Source: Fasciola hepatica
Taxonomy: Eukaryota > Platyhelminthes > Trematoda > Plagiorchiida > Fasciolidae
Reading direction: 5' to 3'
Length of the DNA stretch: 64,000 nt
NCBI GenBank assembly: GCA_948099385.1
Contig: CANUEZ040000129.1
Coordinates: forward strand, 8,004,501 to 8,068,500
Shown here in pieces: positions 23,187 through 33,498 of the stretch; positions within the stretch are counted from its first letter, which is position 1; every line of letters starts with the position of its first letter. A program made the position numbers and the translations under genes. The notes beneath the pieces were generated by a model. The model ran no database searches. It saw only the letters and a program-made list of their open reading frames with translations, and was not told where the DNA came from.

Positions 23187-23519
23187 GTATGTCTTGTGAT
23201 CAGTCAGCTTTTGTTGCTCTACTTAGTAAATATCAGATGATACATCCAAAAGTGATGGTTATCTTATTGGTAGTAACGGCTTTAAGGCATTATTATCTCC
23301 GTAGACTCTCCCGGGAACGTGGAACGTGAAACGGGGTGATCATAATTAACCTAACACATACAATGCGACCGAATCATCTCATCCACAGTTACGGGTCTTA
23401 GTAGATGGTCGAGATAACCGTTTATTGGTCACCACGGGATCCGAGAGAAGAGTGTGGATGGGAATGAAATGGATTAAGAGAATGCGGAACTGCCTCCTAA
23501 TTCAAACCATGTGTCGAGG

Positions 23520-23521
<2 letters not shown>

Positions 23522-23575
<54 letters not shown>
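23522..23575. repeat. (TA)n microsatellite
   Basis: About 27 TA units just upstream of the main exon series. Confidence 0.95.
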
Positions 23576-23578
<3 letters not shown>

Positions 23579-23963
23579 TTCCGGTTTATTTAGTGTGAAC
23601 CTAAGACGGTCGAATAACCGATGTTTGGTGGTCTTCGACGACTGATGTCTGAGAACCGCTCATCATGTGACATCACGTCCTATGTAGTTTTCTTGTTTTG
23701 ATTGCATGATCTAGCTCACTTTGCTCATACGTTTTCAAAATCACCAATTCGTTGATTGTAATAACCTGGATGTATGTTGTCGTAACTCTATATCGGCTCA
23801 TCGTTGTCGCCAGTAAATATTTTATACAGTTACCACACCGTTGTACGTACTCAAAGCACGGGGAGTAAATGAATTGTCCAGTGATTGCAACACACATTTC
23901 TATGTTGCAACTTACTGGATTTAAATACCATACATTTCTGACGGATCTGAATACCGTTTTCAG

Positions 23964-24172
23964 GAAATGTGACTGATCCCTCAGAAAATAACAGTACAGT
24001 TTACAACTCACTGTGTCAAATAAGGAATTCTCCCATCCGTTTAAATATGTACTCATTGTTCTCATCCAACTCAGTTTTTAACTTGGAGCTCGACAAATCA
24101 TCAAATAACTCGATCAATGAAACGACAACCAATTCCGATCCGTATTACTCTTTCGATCCTCCGTGCCGTCAG
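23964..24172 (+). CDS. Exon F of the large MEG-like gene
   Basis: Acceptor CCGTTTTCAG, donor CGTCAG|GTGAGA, 209 nt, entering phase 1 and leaving phase 0. The 69-residue segment is rich in Ser and Asn, with many N-glycosylation sequons (NVT, NNST, NNS, NET) and a few Cys (SLCQI, PPCRQ). This favours an extracellular protein. Its phase-0 exit matches exon A1. The true 5' end, including any signal peptide exon, was not identified; since F enters in phase 1 it is not the first exon. Confidence 0.55.
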
Positions 24173-24936
24173 GTGAGATCATCCATTTCAATATAGGATA
24201 TGCCACTATTCCAGTTGATTTCAGTTCATTACGGTTGAAATGATGTAGTTTGCTTTGACAAACAAAATTTGTCAAAGACAATCTTGACGGTTCTGAATCG
24301 AGCTTTGCATGAACGAGTCAAGACACGCTATGTTATTCGAACTGCGATCGTCTCACCACAGATTAGGATTTGTGGTTGAGGACTGAGTATTTCTTTCTCA
24401 TTTTCAACTTTGTGTTCCTGCATCCGTTGAGACGCCGATTGCACCAATGGACATCGAGTTTTCATCAAACATATGTAGATGCTGTTAAAGAGTGAGCGGT
24501 ACACCGTCTAACCTATATTCAATGTCTGTCGCCAACCGTTTATTTAAGAGGTCAGATAAATCACATCAGTTAAATGTTCACTGCTAGATTATGCATGTTT
24601 CATCTCAATCAAGGCCATATTATTCCTCCCAGAACTGTAGTGTATAAAGTCTTGTTTTCCTTCAAGTACCCTTCGTTGGATGGATCATTCCATTCAAGAA
24701 AGTATTGCAACCTGGAGAATTTGTTTGTGTTCACCAAAAATTCAAAAGTCGTCTCACTGATAAATTTTCCAACGTGTAGTTGGTTGTTTTCTGTGTGAAA
24801 ATATAGCTGCATGTGTTTCACTTATTAGAGACAGCGTGGTAAATGATGCTCACAGTTTTAGGTCACAGTGAATCAAATTGGAAACGATTCTTCCTTCTCT
24901 AACCCGTTTCTTCTCACACATCCGGTGTATCCGTAG

Positions 24937-25177
24937 CTGAAACTAGCGACAGACAGCATGCCCGGTACACTCAAGGAGAACTTTCTCGGATGCCGTAGCC
25001 GACACGTTGAAAGGAACAAAAGACAATTTATCATTTATGTTGCTGAAGCTTCCACAAATTCAGAAACCAACGGACATGATGAATGCAGAACAAAATCAAT
25101 GCTCCAGATGCTGTCCGATTGGAAGGAGGCGTTAAGCAGACAATTCAATGTCACTTCAGATGCAGTTGAACTTGAAC
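24937..25177 (+). CDS. Exon A (A1) of the large MEG-like gene
   Basis: Acceptor GTATCCGTAG, donor GAAC|GTGAGT, 241 nt, phase 0 to 1. The peptide includes GCRSRHVERNKRQFIIY and MLQMLSDWKEALSRQFNVTS, aligned throughout with A0 at 15539. A Met at 24958 lies inside the exon, so translation could also start here, but the phase fit to exon F favours an internal exon. Confidence 0.6.
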
Positions 25178-25879
25178 GTGAGTTTGTTTCAAATCGGGTA
25201 TTATCAGCTATTGCCAAATACAGAATTATCCCAATTACCGAGTTGAGTTACACTCCTTGAATAATGAATATTTGGTTTCACAAGTGAAGTAGAATGTATT
25301 ACAAAATGATAATCAATTGGTCGTCTCTTACTTTCCAAAGTCAATCGCACTTTGCACTTCCCTATCTGAATGTCAGCACTGCCGCAGACAAAGAACACTA
25401 CCGAGAACAGAAAACATTGTGAAAACGAACTGAACCACTTCTAATTCATAATACTATCATATAGGCTGCGGTCATTTTGCGAATAAACAAACTGGGTAAA
25501 TAATGGATCAATCACCAGTGAGAAAATAAGCTTTAATGTGTTTGTTAGATACATTTTGGAGCATGTTCGTTGTTGTGAAAGTTATAATTGAAATAACAGC
25601 GTTGTTGGTAGATGTGATTAGTCAACGTTTCTTTTACTGTAGGTAATCGTTCTCAAGAAAATTTAACAGTCATGTTCGTTGTTCATTGCCCATTACGCGG
25701 TAACTGATTTCAAATCATTTTCATTCGATGACAAATATTTGCAGGTCGGTTTCACACAGCACGCACAACCAATAGGACCAACTTGAATCCGAATGGGAAA
25801 CGCACCTTGTATCTCTCATGCACATTTTCTTTCGAATTTTCTATTTTACTACTTCACACTTTATCACAATTGACCAAAG

Positions 25880-25954
25880 ATGAGGGATTACCTCCGGTAT
25901 ACATTTCTCCATTCACATTTATCCCAGTAAATGGAAATATTTTCCATGTCCAAG
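25880..25954 (+). CDS. Exon B of the large MEG-like gene (75 nt)
   Basis: Acceptor TTGACCAAAG and donor CAAG|GTGAGT bound a symmetric phase 1-1 exon of 25 codons, EGLPPVYISPFTFIPVNGNI plus FHVQ. It is in phase with A1 and C1. No second copy was found in the window, which lowers confidence. Confidence 0.45.
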
Positions 25955-26194
25955 GTGAGTTTAGATTTCTGGTAAGCGAAAGGCTGATTCAGCGATAACT
26001 GAAACAACGAATTCAGGCATTTCATCTGCTTTTCTAATCCGTGGAGACCTGCTTCAGTATTGATATTCCGCTGGTAAAACAGATCATCTCTCGTGATGAA
26101 ATGAAATCACAAATCGTATGAACACTTGTATGCACAAATTTGTCGAGCGAAAATGCCTCTTGCATGAACAATGCCTTCTTATTTAACGATTCAG

Positions 26195-26292
26195 CACATA
26201 AAATTATGGGATATCTGAGTGAAGATGGCTCGATCCTCTCTTCTTGGCTACCTCACTGGGACACGAATCGTGAACAAGGAGTAACACAATTT
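26195..26292 (+). CDS. Exon C (C1) of the large MEG-like gene
   Basis: Acceptor GATTCAG and donor CAATTT|GTACGT, 98 nt, phase 1 to 0. Identical in length and phase to C0, with conserved GYLxxDGxxLSSW and a W-D-x-N/R-E-Q core. It lies just outside the left edge of the segmental duplication, so the right-hand copy has no C exon. Confidence 0.65.
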
Positions 26293-26973
26293 GTACGTTT
26301 CCCTTTTATGTTGTGAATCTTCGGGCCACGTCGAATTAATGAAGTGCTACGAATTCCAAAATCATTGGTCTAGCTCCTTCAGTGTAACGTTATTTCTTCA
26401 CATTTTACGGTGGATAATATCGTTATCATTTACCGTGTCATTTGTCTAAAGTAGATACTTACAGGTCACGTACGTGGAATTAGCTGTGTAAAACTCGTTC
26501 CGCAATTGCACTTCAAATGAAGAAAAGACTTACTGTTTCTAGTAACCGAGCATAAAAGCAAATCGACCATTGAGAGCATATGAGTTTCCTGATAAATCTG
26601 CTGCATTTTAGAACACCAGTTGCATTGGGTGTCTTAAGTGCACTTAGGACCGACACGTTTTCTTATTTGCTGCATCACATCATGTTCATTGCGCGTAACA
26701 AAACATAATTTCCCATTGAACATTTCTAATCCAATATCATTTGATTTTGTTTCTCATTGGCTCTCCCGCATATGTACTCATTACCATCAATAATGATTGA
26801 AACAATATTTTCCATTTGTAGTTCGGTCGCTTTTCTTGTCCAAGGTGCATGATTTTCTTCACGTATACACACATCATTCGGTCGTTGTGGATAAGCGGGA
26901 AATTGCACGATCATCCTCATAGGATTTCTTGTCCAAGTTACTTACTGGATTTGCTCGTTCATCCAAATTTAAG

Positions 26974-27190
26974 ATGACATACTTGGCAAATTCAATTGAC
27001 ACACAGTTCCTATTGATCCATATCGATCAGAGACCGGATGAGGGTTGGCGCAGTTTGTTCGTTGAAATGCAACTCATGCTTGATGTAACGAAAACGATTG
27101 TGGTTGAACCCAATGATCTGCTTGGGCGAGTCACTGCTATCAGCGAAGAATACACGCCATCAGTAAAGCTTGCAGACTTTGAAACTAAAG
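26974..27190 (+). CDS. Exon D (D1) of the large MEG-like gene, SEA-like C-half
   Basis: Acceptor CCAAATTTAAG and donor AAAG|GTATGA, 217 nt, phase 0 to 1. The peptide has FLLIHIDQRP, then LFVEMQLMLDVTKT, NDLLGRVTAISEEYTPSVKL and ADFETK. It aligns gap-free with D0 and D3. The alternation V-x-M-x-L-x-L-D followed by a helix and a last strand resembles the C-half of SEA domains such as that of MUC1. The domain call is inference. The acceptor is AAG here but CAG in copy 2. Confidence 0.6.
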
Positions 27191-28703
27191 GTATGATGTG
27201 TTTGGTTATCTCGTATGAAAAACACGTGTGAATGGCATGAAACCAGTAATCACGAATATGTTTCGCGCTGCAACTTCTACTCATGATGAATATATGTTGC
27301 GACTGAAAAATCTCCATAGAGTTTGTGTTTGCAATTACGCCCATGAGATATCGCTCCATTAAGAAAACACATACTGAAGTAGGATTTGTCTCCCCTTCAT
27401 GTAAGACTCTTGTTATTGATGTCTTCTGGAATACCTTGTATTTCACAATGTGAAGCTCATTCCAACTCCTTCAACCATATCTCCTTTCTCAAGCTCCAAC
27501 TGTTCCCGGCAAGCATTTCGAAAATTCCATCAACTGGTTATACAAAATACAATAGTAGTGACCAATTCATTTATGACAGTTGAAAATGGCTGCGAGTGGT
27601 CTCATCATAATGTTAAGAAATCTCGAATTATAGCTACCGCAGACTCTGGTAATTTGTGTTTGGTTTTGCAAATTCCACTGGTTACGGATGAGACCACCCT
27701 TCAGGAAATGTGAATGTTAGTCTCACACAATTTGTTACTGCATTGGTAGAGTTTATATTGCACCCAAGTCGAATATGGAAGACATTAGTACTGATTACAA
27801 CTCACCAGCCGTAATACAACATGAACTCCTGGTAGACTGTTCAGTGAGGTATATGAAAATGCCAAACAAACTGTGAGATCATTCCACATAGGACATTCTG
27901 TTTCTGTCCTGCTTGGGGTTCGGTGAATGGTTTTTAATTTATTAATGGATTATATCAAACCAAACCAAACCAAACCAAATGGCTCGAGTGGTTTCCTAAT
28001 GCAATGGGCTGATCCTTGGCACTGTAAGATGTTGCACAGCGAAAAAAGCATAACATAAGGAGATAAATCAAATGCCCGAAGTTTTTCTTTCAGTGTTATA
28101 GGGAAACGGAACATTTTACCACAAATTATGTGGTGTAAACTGTATCTTTTCTTCAATCCAGACGTCCAGTTTAGCGAGACATACATTTCAGTAATACATT
28201 TTCGAGCTCCCAAAATTATAATTTTCAAATGTTTAATCCTTGTTAGGAATCAGCTGCACTAGCAATCCACCGGGCCCCGGTTGAAAGTTAAATCGAGGGT
28301 GAACGATTTTGAATCAAAAACCTTTACGCAGTGCCCTACAGATTAGCTGTCAACGGTTCTACATATTTTTTTCGTAAAGAACCACTTCAAAAATCCAAAA
28401 GAACACTCATTTTTGAAGATATCCAGTAGTGGGCCGGTGATTGATTCTTAAGGATGTTACATTCTGAGACGGAGTAATTTTTCAGTGCTTATGATATCCC
28501 AAATCAAGAGATTTTATTTGCTGCTAGTCGTTTTACTTGCTATTCAAGAGAGCAAGAAGTAAAAATTTTCTGTGTTTGCTCATGCGTTCACCCATTACCA
28601 GCCATAAAGAAACCTATTGACATCCTTTCTTCAGGTTCATAGAGTTTTAAATATCATACATAATACTCGACAGTGCAAAATGAATTAATAACTGCCATTT
28701 CAG

Positions 28704-28757
28704 ATCCCACCAAACATCTATTCAGCAAGTGTGACGGAATCAAGTCTGTCTATCTGG
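28704..28757 (+). CDS. 54-nt exon m (m1) of the large MEG-like gene
   Basis: Acceptor TGCCATTTCAG and donor CTGG|GTAAGT, symmetric phase 1-1, 18 codons. The peptide DPTKHLFSKCDGIKSVYL has one Cys at codon 10, the same position as in the 54-nt exon at 63497 (EFDGSYFGRCGGNDMTVF). Equal length, phase and Cys position at two separate loci, both next downstream of a D exon, make a real exon likely. Confidence 0.65.
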
Positions 28758-28830
28758 GTAAGTGTTTTGAGCTGTTCCAGTTATGCTTTGTCATAGTGGG
28801 AGAGTAAATTTACCTCTTTGATTATCTCAG

Positions 28831-28925
28831 ATATTCATCACATGAATATTGGGAGTCAGAAACTCATCGGGACATGTCTCTTTTATCTGCACAACGTTGA
28901 ATTCGCAAGCACCAGTTTATTCTGA
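28831..28925 (+). CDS. Candidate alternative terminal exon
   Basis: After acceptor TTATCTCAG, a phase-1 frame reads IHHMNIGSQKLIGTCLFYLH and then NVEF to a TGA. No donor is evident. QKLIG recalls the start of C exons (YKLIG). If used after exon m it would end the protein early. Confidence 0.25.
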
Positions 28926-29154
28926 GATTTGGCTACTCAAACCCTCGTAACTTGTGCATGCTGAATGGATATTCAAAATGAAATGAACCGATATGACCTA
29001 ACCTAAGTTGACCTGGAACCAATTTTGCATTCAACTTTGGTTAGTGAGAAGGGAATAGTAAGGTGAATATGCCCCAGTATGGCATAGTATTGTCAATGCC
29101 TATGGGCTTACTTGTGACGAAAATGAAACACACTAACTTTGTTCCTTGAATCAG

Positions 29155-29322
29155 ATCAAATGACCAATGAATCAAGTCGTGAAACAGAAGGAGACGTTGA
29201 AATGATGGAAGAATCAGATGCGGATGAAGATGCAACGGGAATTCCAGAGGACACGGATGAAAACGTTGAGAGGACTGAGAATGACAACGAGGCTGGGTCG
29301 CGCGTAACTGATTTACCAGCAG
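29155..29322 (+). CDS. Exon E1 of the large MEG-like gene, acidic
   Basis: Acceptor CTTGAATCAG, donor CAGCAG|GTATGC, 168 nt, symmetric phase 1-1. Glu/Asp/Thr-rich peptide (TEGDVEMMEESDADEDATGI ... ENDNEAGSRVTDLPA). Starts with D-Q like E0. Conserved in copy 2 with only a few replacements. Likely a disordered, possibly glycosylated spacer. Confidence 0.65.
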
Positions 29323-29804
29323 GTATGCAAGAAAAGTTCCTACATAAATTCACAGTTTTGCACTGACTGATTACCTGGTGGTTGCTCAGGAATTGTGAAT
29401 GAGAGAATCCGAATTCACGGTCAAACATGGCAATAAATAGGCTGGGTCCAAAATGTGTTGTAAACACAGCGTTTGACGGGAATGGTGTGAAAGCCGAAGT
29501 GATTGAACTTATATGGAGACAAAGTCTTGGATAGATGAGTATTATGCTCTCCCGGTTTGAGCAGAAGCAGCTGTAGTGCAGTTCAGATTGATCAAGCATT
29601 CAACCTCTCAAGAGCGAAATAAAACAAGAACCTAATTAGAATTGAAATTTTTATATAATCTGCTAATCTATGGTCAGTAATTAATAAGAGACAAAAAAGG
29701 TGATGAAGAGAAACGTCTAACTTATCGATGATGTTATGTACACTTTAGCGATAGTGATATCTGTGAACTTCGATTTCAACTGACCGATTATAAATCTTCT
29801 TCAG

Positions 29805-29981
29805 TTGCAAGCAATGTAGGTGGCACACTCACTCACGGGGATATCCGGTTCAATGCAACCGAAAAGGCTTTTGATGAAGATACTTCTCCAATGATTGACG
29901 GTGGAGATGGAAATTACGACAAGACCGGTGGGAATATAAAGAAAAGCGAGATACCGTCCCAGGCGGCCTCCTGGATTGCAG
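29805..29981 (+). CDS. Exon E2 of the large MEG-like gene
   Basis: Acceptor TCTTCTTCAG, donor ATTGCAG|GTATTT, 177 nt, symmetric phase 1-1. The peptide includes GGTLTHGDIRFNATEKAFDE and DGGDGNYDKTGGN, the latter shared with E0. One N-glycosylation sequon (NAT). Confidence 0.6.
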
Positions 29982-30244
29982 GTATTTGAAACAAGCATGT
30001 CTTCTGTCCGCATTCAGTTTATATAAAGGCATCCCTTGTCATCTGAATGCACAACTAAATGGCTGGTGGTCAAATTCTATTCCACATACAGATTCTGTTC
30101 AACCGGGGATTGCGAGAGTTTCCAGTAAGACATTCTGTATGGCAAACATAAAATTTTATGAGAAGATTGGAAGTACGGGTACAAATTAGGGAACTAATTG
30201 TGGTAACGAAGTGCATTCATGCATGTGAAAGCTAGAGTGCACAG

Positions 30245-30528
30245 TCATATGTGATGTAGATGATAATTTGAAAGATGATGTAGTCGATGATAACAGCGAT
30301 TCAAATGATGCTGACATTGATGCTGACGCTGCTGCTGCTGCTGATGATGATGATGATGAAGACGATGATAGTGATGGTGATGTTGACGTTGATGCTGGTG
30401 TTGATTTGAATGATGATGTTGATGATGATACCGATAATGGTAATTCGGATAAACGTGACGTTGAAGATGACAAAGATATTTCGTATGGTGATCACACTGA
30501 TGATTCGGACGACAATCGCGAACAGTAG
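30245..30528 (+). CDS. Exon E3, Asp-rich terminal exon of the large MEG-like gene
   Basis: After acceptor GAGTGCACAG the phase-1 frame reads ICDVDDN and continues through an Ala run (5) and an Asp run (5) into alternating D-V-D-x-D repeats, ending DDSDDNREQ and TAG. About 94 codons, more than half acidic. The exon fits E2 in phase and supplies the stop for the F-to-E3 model. An ATTAAA lies near 30614 as a possible polyadenylation signal. An internal donor (AATG|GTAATT, 30440, phase 1) would allow read-on instead. Confidence 0.5.
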
Positions 30529-32793
30529 GAGGATGAGAATATTGAACAGTGGAGCCAAAATTGTGGTGCTCAAATTTTCAATGGATGTTATTTGTTTCTC
30601 TTCTGTTTGCATATTAAATATCATTCACAGAATGCCCTTTCGGGAGTAACTAGAATTCTCGAAATACACGGAATTTGTCATGATTTACTACCAGATCTGT
30701 TCTCGATGCGAAACGGTCATCATCCATCCAATCACAATAGCTTTCGTATAGAATGAACATGTGGCTTTGGATTAAATTCATGAAACACTTCAAAGTGCTT
30801 TCCAATAAGAATGAAATCCTTTTCTTTCTTGCTGGCACGGTTTTCCCCCTGAGACTAGATTCTAACAGGCTAAGTATGTGAAAACTCAGGCAGTCGACTT
30901 AGTGACTGAACATAAGTCATCAAATATCCTTTCGTGCAAAGTGGTATGAATGTCTATTTTATTTCACTTGAAGATAACAAATTGGGGGACTATCAGGGTG
31001 CTTGATATGTCACATTGTTAATCTGTTTTTGTATTCTTTACTTCGTGGATATTTCATCCACTATGCTTTTATTAATTTTCTTGATTGGGATAGCCTAATT
31101 CGTATCATTGGCTTTCTCAACTCCTGAGGACAAAACTTTATTTTGACTGAGTTCAACACATCTGGATGGGTAATAAGGACGTCGAATACACGATCTATTA
31201 TCTTTGCTCAGCAGTGTCCGTCTGAAGTAGTGGGTTAGGTATTGGTCAGGCTAACTATGCAAATGACCTTGATTCGGACACCGAGTGGAGAAAAAGATGT
31301 AGAGAAATTTCAAAACGACTGGTTTGTACTTAAGGCAACCGGTTTCACATTACTTGATGAACTTTAACCACGGATGGGTGAGAGTGGTTCTTCATGTGAC
31401 ATTGCTTTTCACAAGTATGAGTCAATACGAGCACGACCGTTCAGAAATAATAACGTTAATCAGTCGATAACCGACAATCCGACAAGATCCCAAATTACTA
31501 CTTCTCACATGTGATATATCTTTGCAAACAACAAACAATCACGGATGAATGATATTTCCATATCGCATGCTGAATATGTAGTCTTTCTACTACGCACAAT
31601 TGTCACATTAAGATCAGAGGCGCAAAAGTAGCTTGGGTTGAGTACATTCTGTAAAGTGAGAGTTTGTAGTTGCATGTCTAATCGAATGAACTGAACAGTA
31701 GTGAATTTTACAGCTGTAATCTCATTGGAATCGTATGGAGGTCTATGGACCTACAGCCCATTTTTACAATCTTTCTGTGATTCTTCCAAAGTCAACTCTT
31801 CAGTTATCATGTGGTCCCATGTGGACTTCGATATGTTTAGGAGAGGATTTTACACGGATAACGTCCATGACATCAAAACCTACGACTATTAGTTCTCGTT
31901 CTGAAGGCTAGCCGTATTAACTGATGAAATAACTGTGGGACAATCCCATGTGATGGTAAAAGTGGATTCCGTCCATTGCCAATCCGTATGACTCGAATAA
32001 GATTACAGCTGGTAATCTGTTACAGACTTCTCAGGTGTAGTGACAATTGGGTAGAAGAGTACCAGCTAGGCATTCCTGATGAGCAGCAACAACTACAAAA
32101 CCGGTGCTTTCAAGTAAACTTTGTCCCCTAATCCGGATACAATGCCATACTGCTCATACGGAAAAGTATCGCATAAACATTTAGTGCTTTGTTTGGCACT
32201 GTCGACTTTCGTGGTCCTTAGGCAAGAATTTGTTTTTTCAATTTATTTGGACACCATGTCAGATATATAAGTAAAAACATGCTGAACATTAGCAATGACA
32301 ATTAAACACCCTCTTAGAAATAATCAACCCCAAATTTGATGTCATGTTGAAGAAACAGGTAAAAGGTTCCCACAATTAGAACTTCAGCCTCCTCTCGCAA
32401 ATCATAATAAATCGGAAGAGATTGCTTCTGTGTGGTTCCACGAATCGGTGTACCAGTGGATTGCGACTGAGTAGACGTATTTCCGTTGGTTGTTAGTTTT
32501 TCTCAAGAACTATACAAACATATCATTCTATTACTTGTGAATCTCTCTTACCACTTGATGGGTACGTACAAGCTCAAAAGCACTCCGACTATAAATAAAC
32601 ATTTGTTCGAATTGAGGGTTCGAATCACATTTACGGACAATATACATCTACCTGTTCATAACTGGACCAGTTGGTGTGCTTTACTGTGTGGTTTGACTGC
32701 AGCAGCCCCTTTTACATCCAAAGTGATCGGTTCCCAGGGGAAGACTGCCAGCCGTTGCAAAAGACTAATATATGTCTTCATGTTCAACAACCC
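30529..32793. other. Spacer in duplication copy 1, no gene recognised
   Basis: No canonical exon chain was found. The matching part of copy 2 is moderately diverged with no frame obviously preserved. Confidence 0.35.
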
Positions 32794-32859
32794 ATGCAGT
32801 TCTGTATTGCTTCTTTATTGCTGTTCAGCTTAATTCCGATGACATTCGTTAATGCTTCT
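32794..32859 (+). CDS. Candidate signal-peptide exon (first)
   Basis: ATG opens MQFCIASLLLFSLIPMTFVN-A-S, a good signal peptide with small residues at the expected cleavage point, ending at TCT|GTAACT in phase 0 after 22 codons. The same frame is open in copy 2 (51156-51221). No downstream exon was assigned with confidence. Confidence 0.35.
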
Positions 32860-33438
32860 GTAACTTTGAAAGGATGAGCGGCGCATGTGATCATTTATTA
32901 ACTCATCGCAATACTTTTGTCACCTATCCATTCTCATTTCCTTGAAGACTGCTGTGACTGGCTGAGATGTCGGACAGTTTGTCCATTGTTGAACTGTGTT
33001 AACTGGACCATCAAATTCAGAGATTTTCCGAATGCTAACTTCACTGTATTTTGAGTGGTACCGTTGGTTAATTGAGAGTCCTCGGTAAACTAACTATTTG
33101 ACTCACCAGTTCGAAAAAGATTACAGACGTACGTGATTACATAAAGGAACACCTCGGAGAGTAAACTGGAATGCACCTTGTCTCTGTGCAAACCGATGTG
33201 ACTTCCACTGGGTTTTCGGTCGATTGTTTGGCTCATTTTGCTCGGCCGAAGTTTAGACTATTTCCACACAAATCGACCAGTAGGATCTTAAACCTTCCTT
33301 GCAAAATACTGCATTCATAAAGAAAATTAAGAAAGTTTGCTCTCCCTTATTCTATTTCCGTAAACTGTATTTTATTACAGTGTTCTCATGATTTTGTAGT
33401 TCACTTTTGAGAATCGCGGTCATATTTGATTGCTTCTA

Positions 33439-33498
33439 ATGAGCAGGCTCATAGCATTGCCATTCCTACTTCTTTTTATCAAGCTTCAAACGATCCCC
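33439..33498 (+). CDS. Signal-peptide exon of compact MEG-like gene 1b
   Basis: ATG opens 20 codons, MSRLIALPFLLLFIKLQTIP, a basic-hydrophobic signal peptide, and ends exactly at a consensus donor CCC|GTAAGT in phase 0. With exons 36088-36121 (34 nt), 36247-36417 (171 nt), 37480-37494 (15 nt) and 37571-37641 (71 nt), the phases run 0, 1, 1, 1 and give a 351-nt frame: a 116-aa secreted, acidic, Thr/Asn-rich protein. A signal-peptide exon followed by tiny exons is the known layout of schistosome micro-exon genes. The 34-nt exon is the weakest link. The paralogue in copy 2 starts at 51802. Confidence 0.5.

Noticed and set aside
27956..27979. CAAAC repeats as a possible CRISPR or telomere-like array
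   Set aside because: Only a short simple repeat (about 24 nt), present in both duplication copies, with no spacers.
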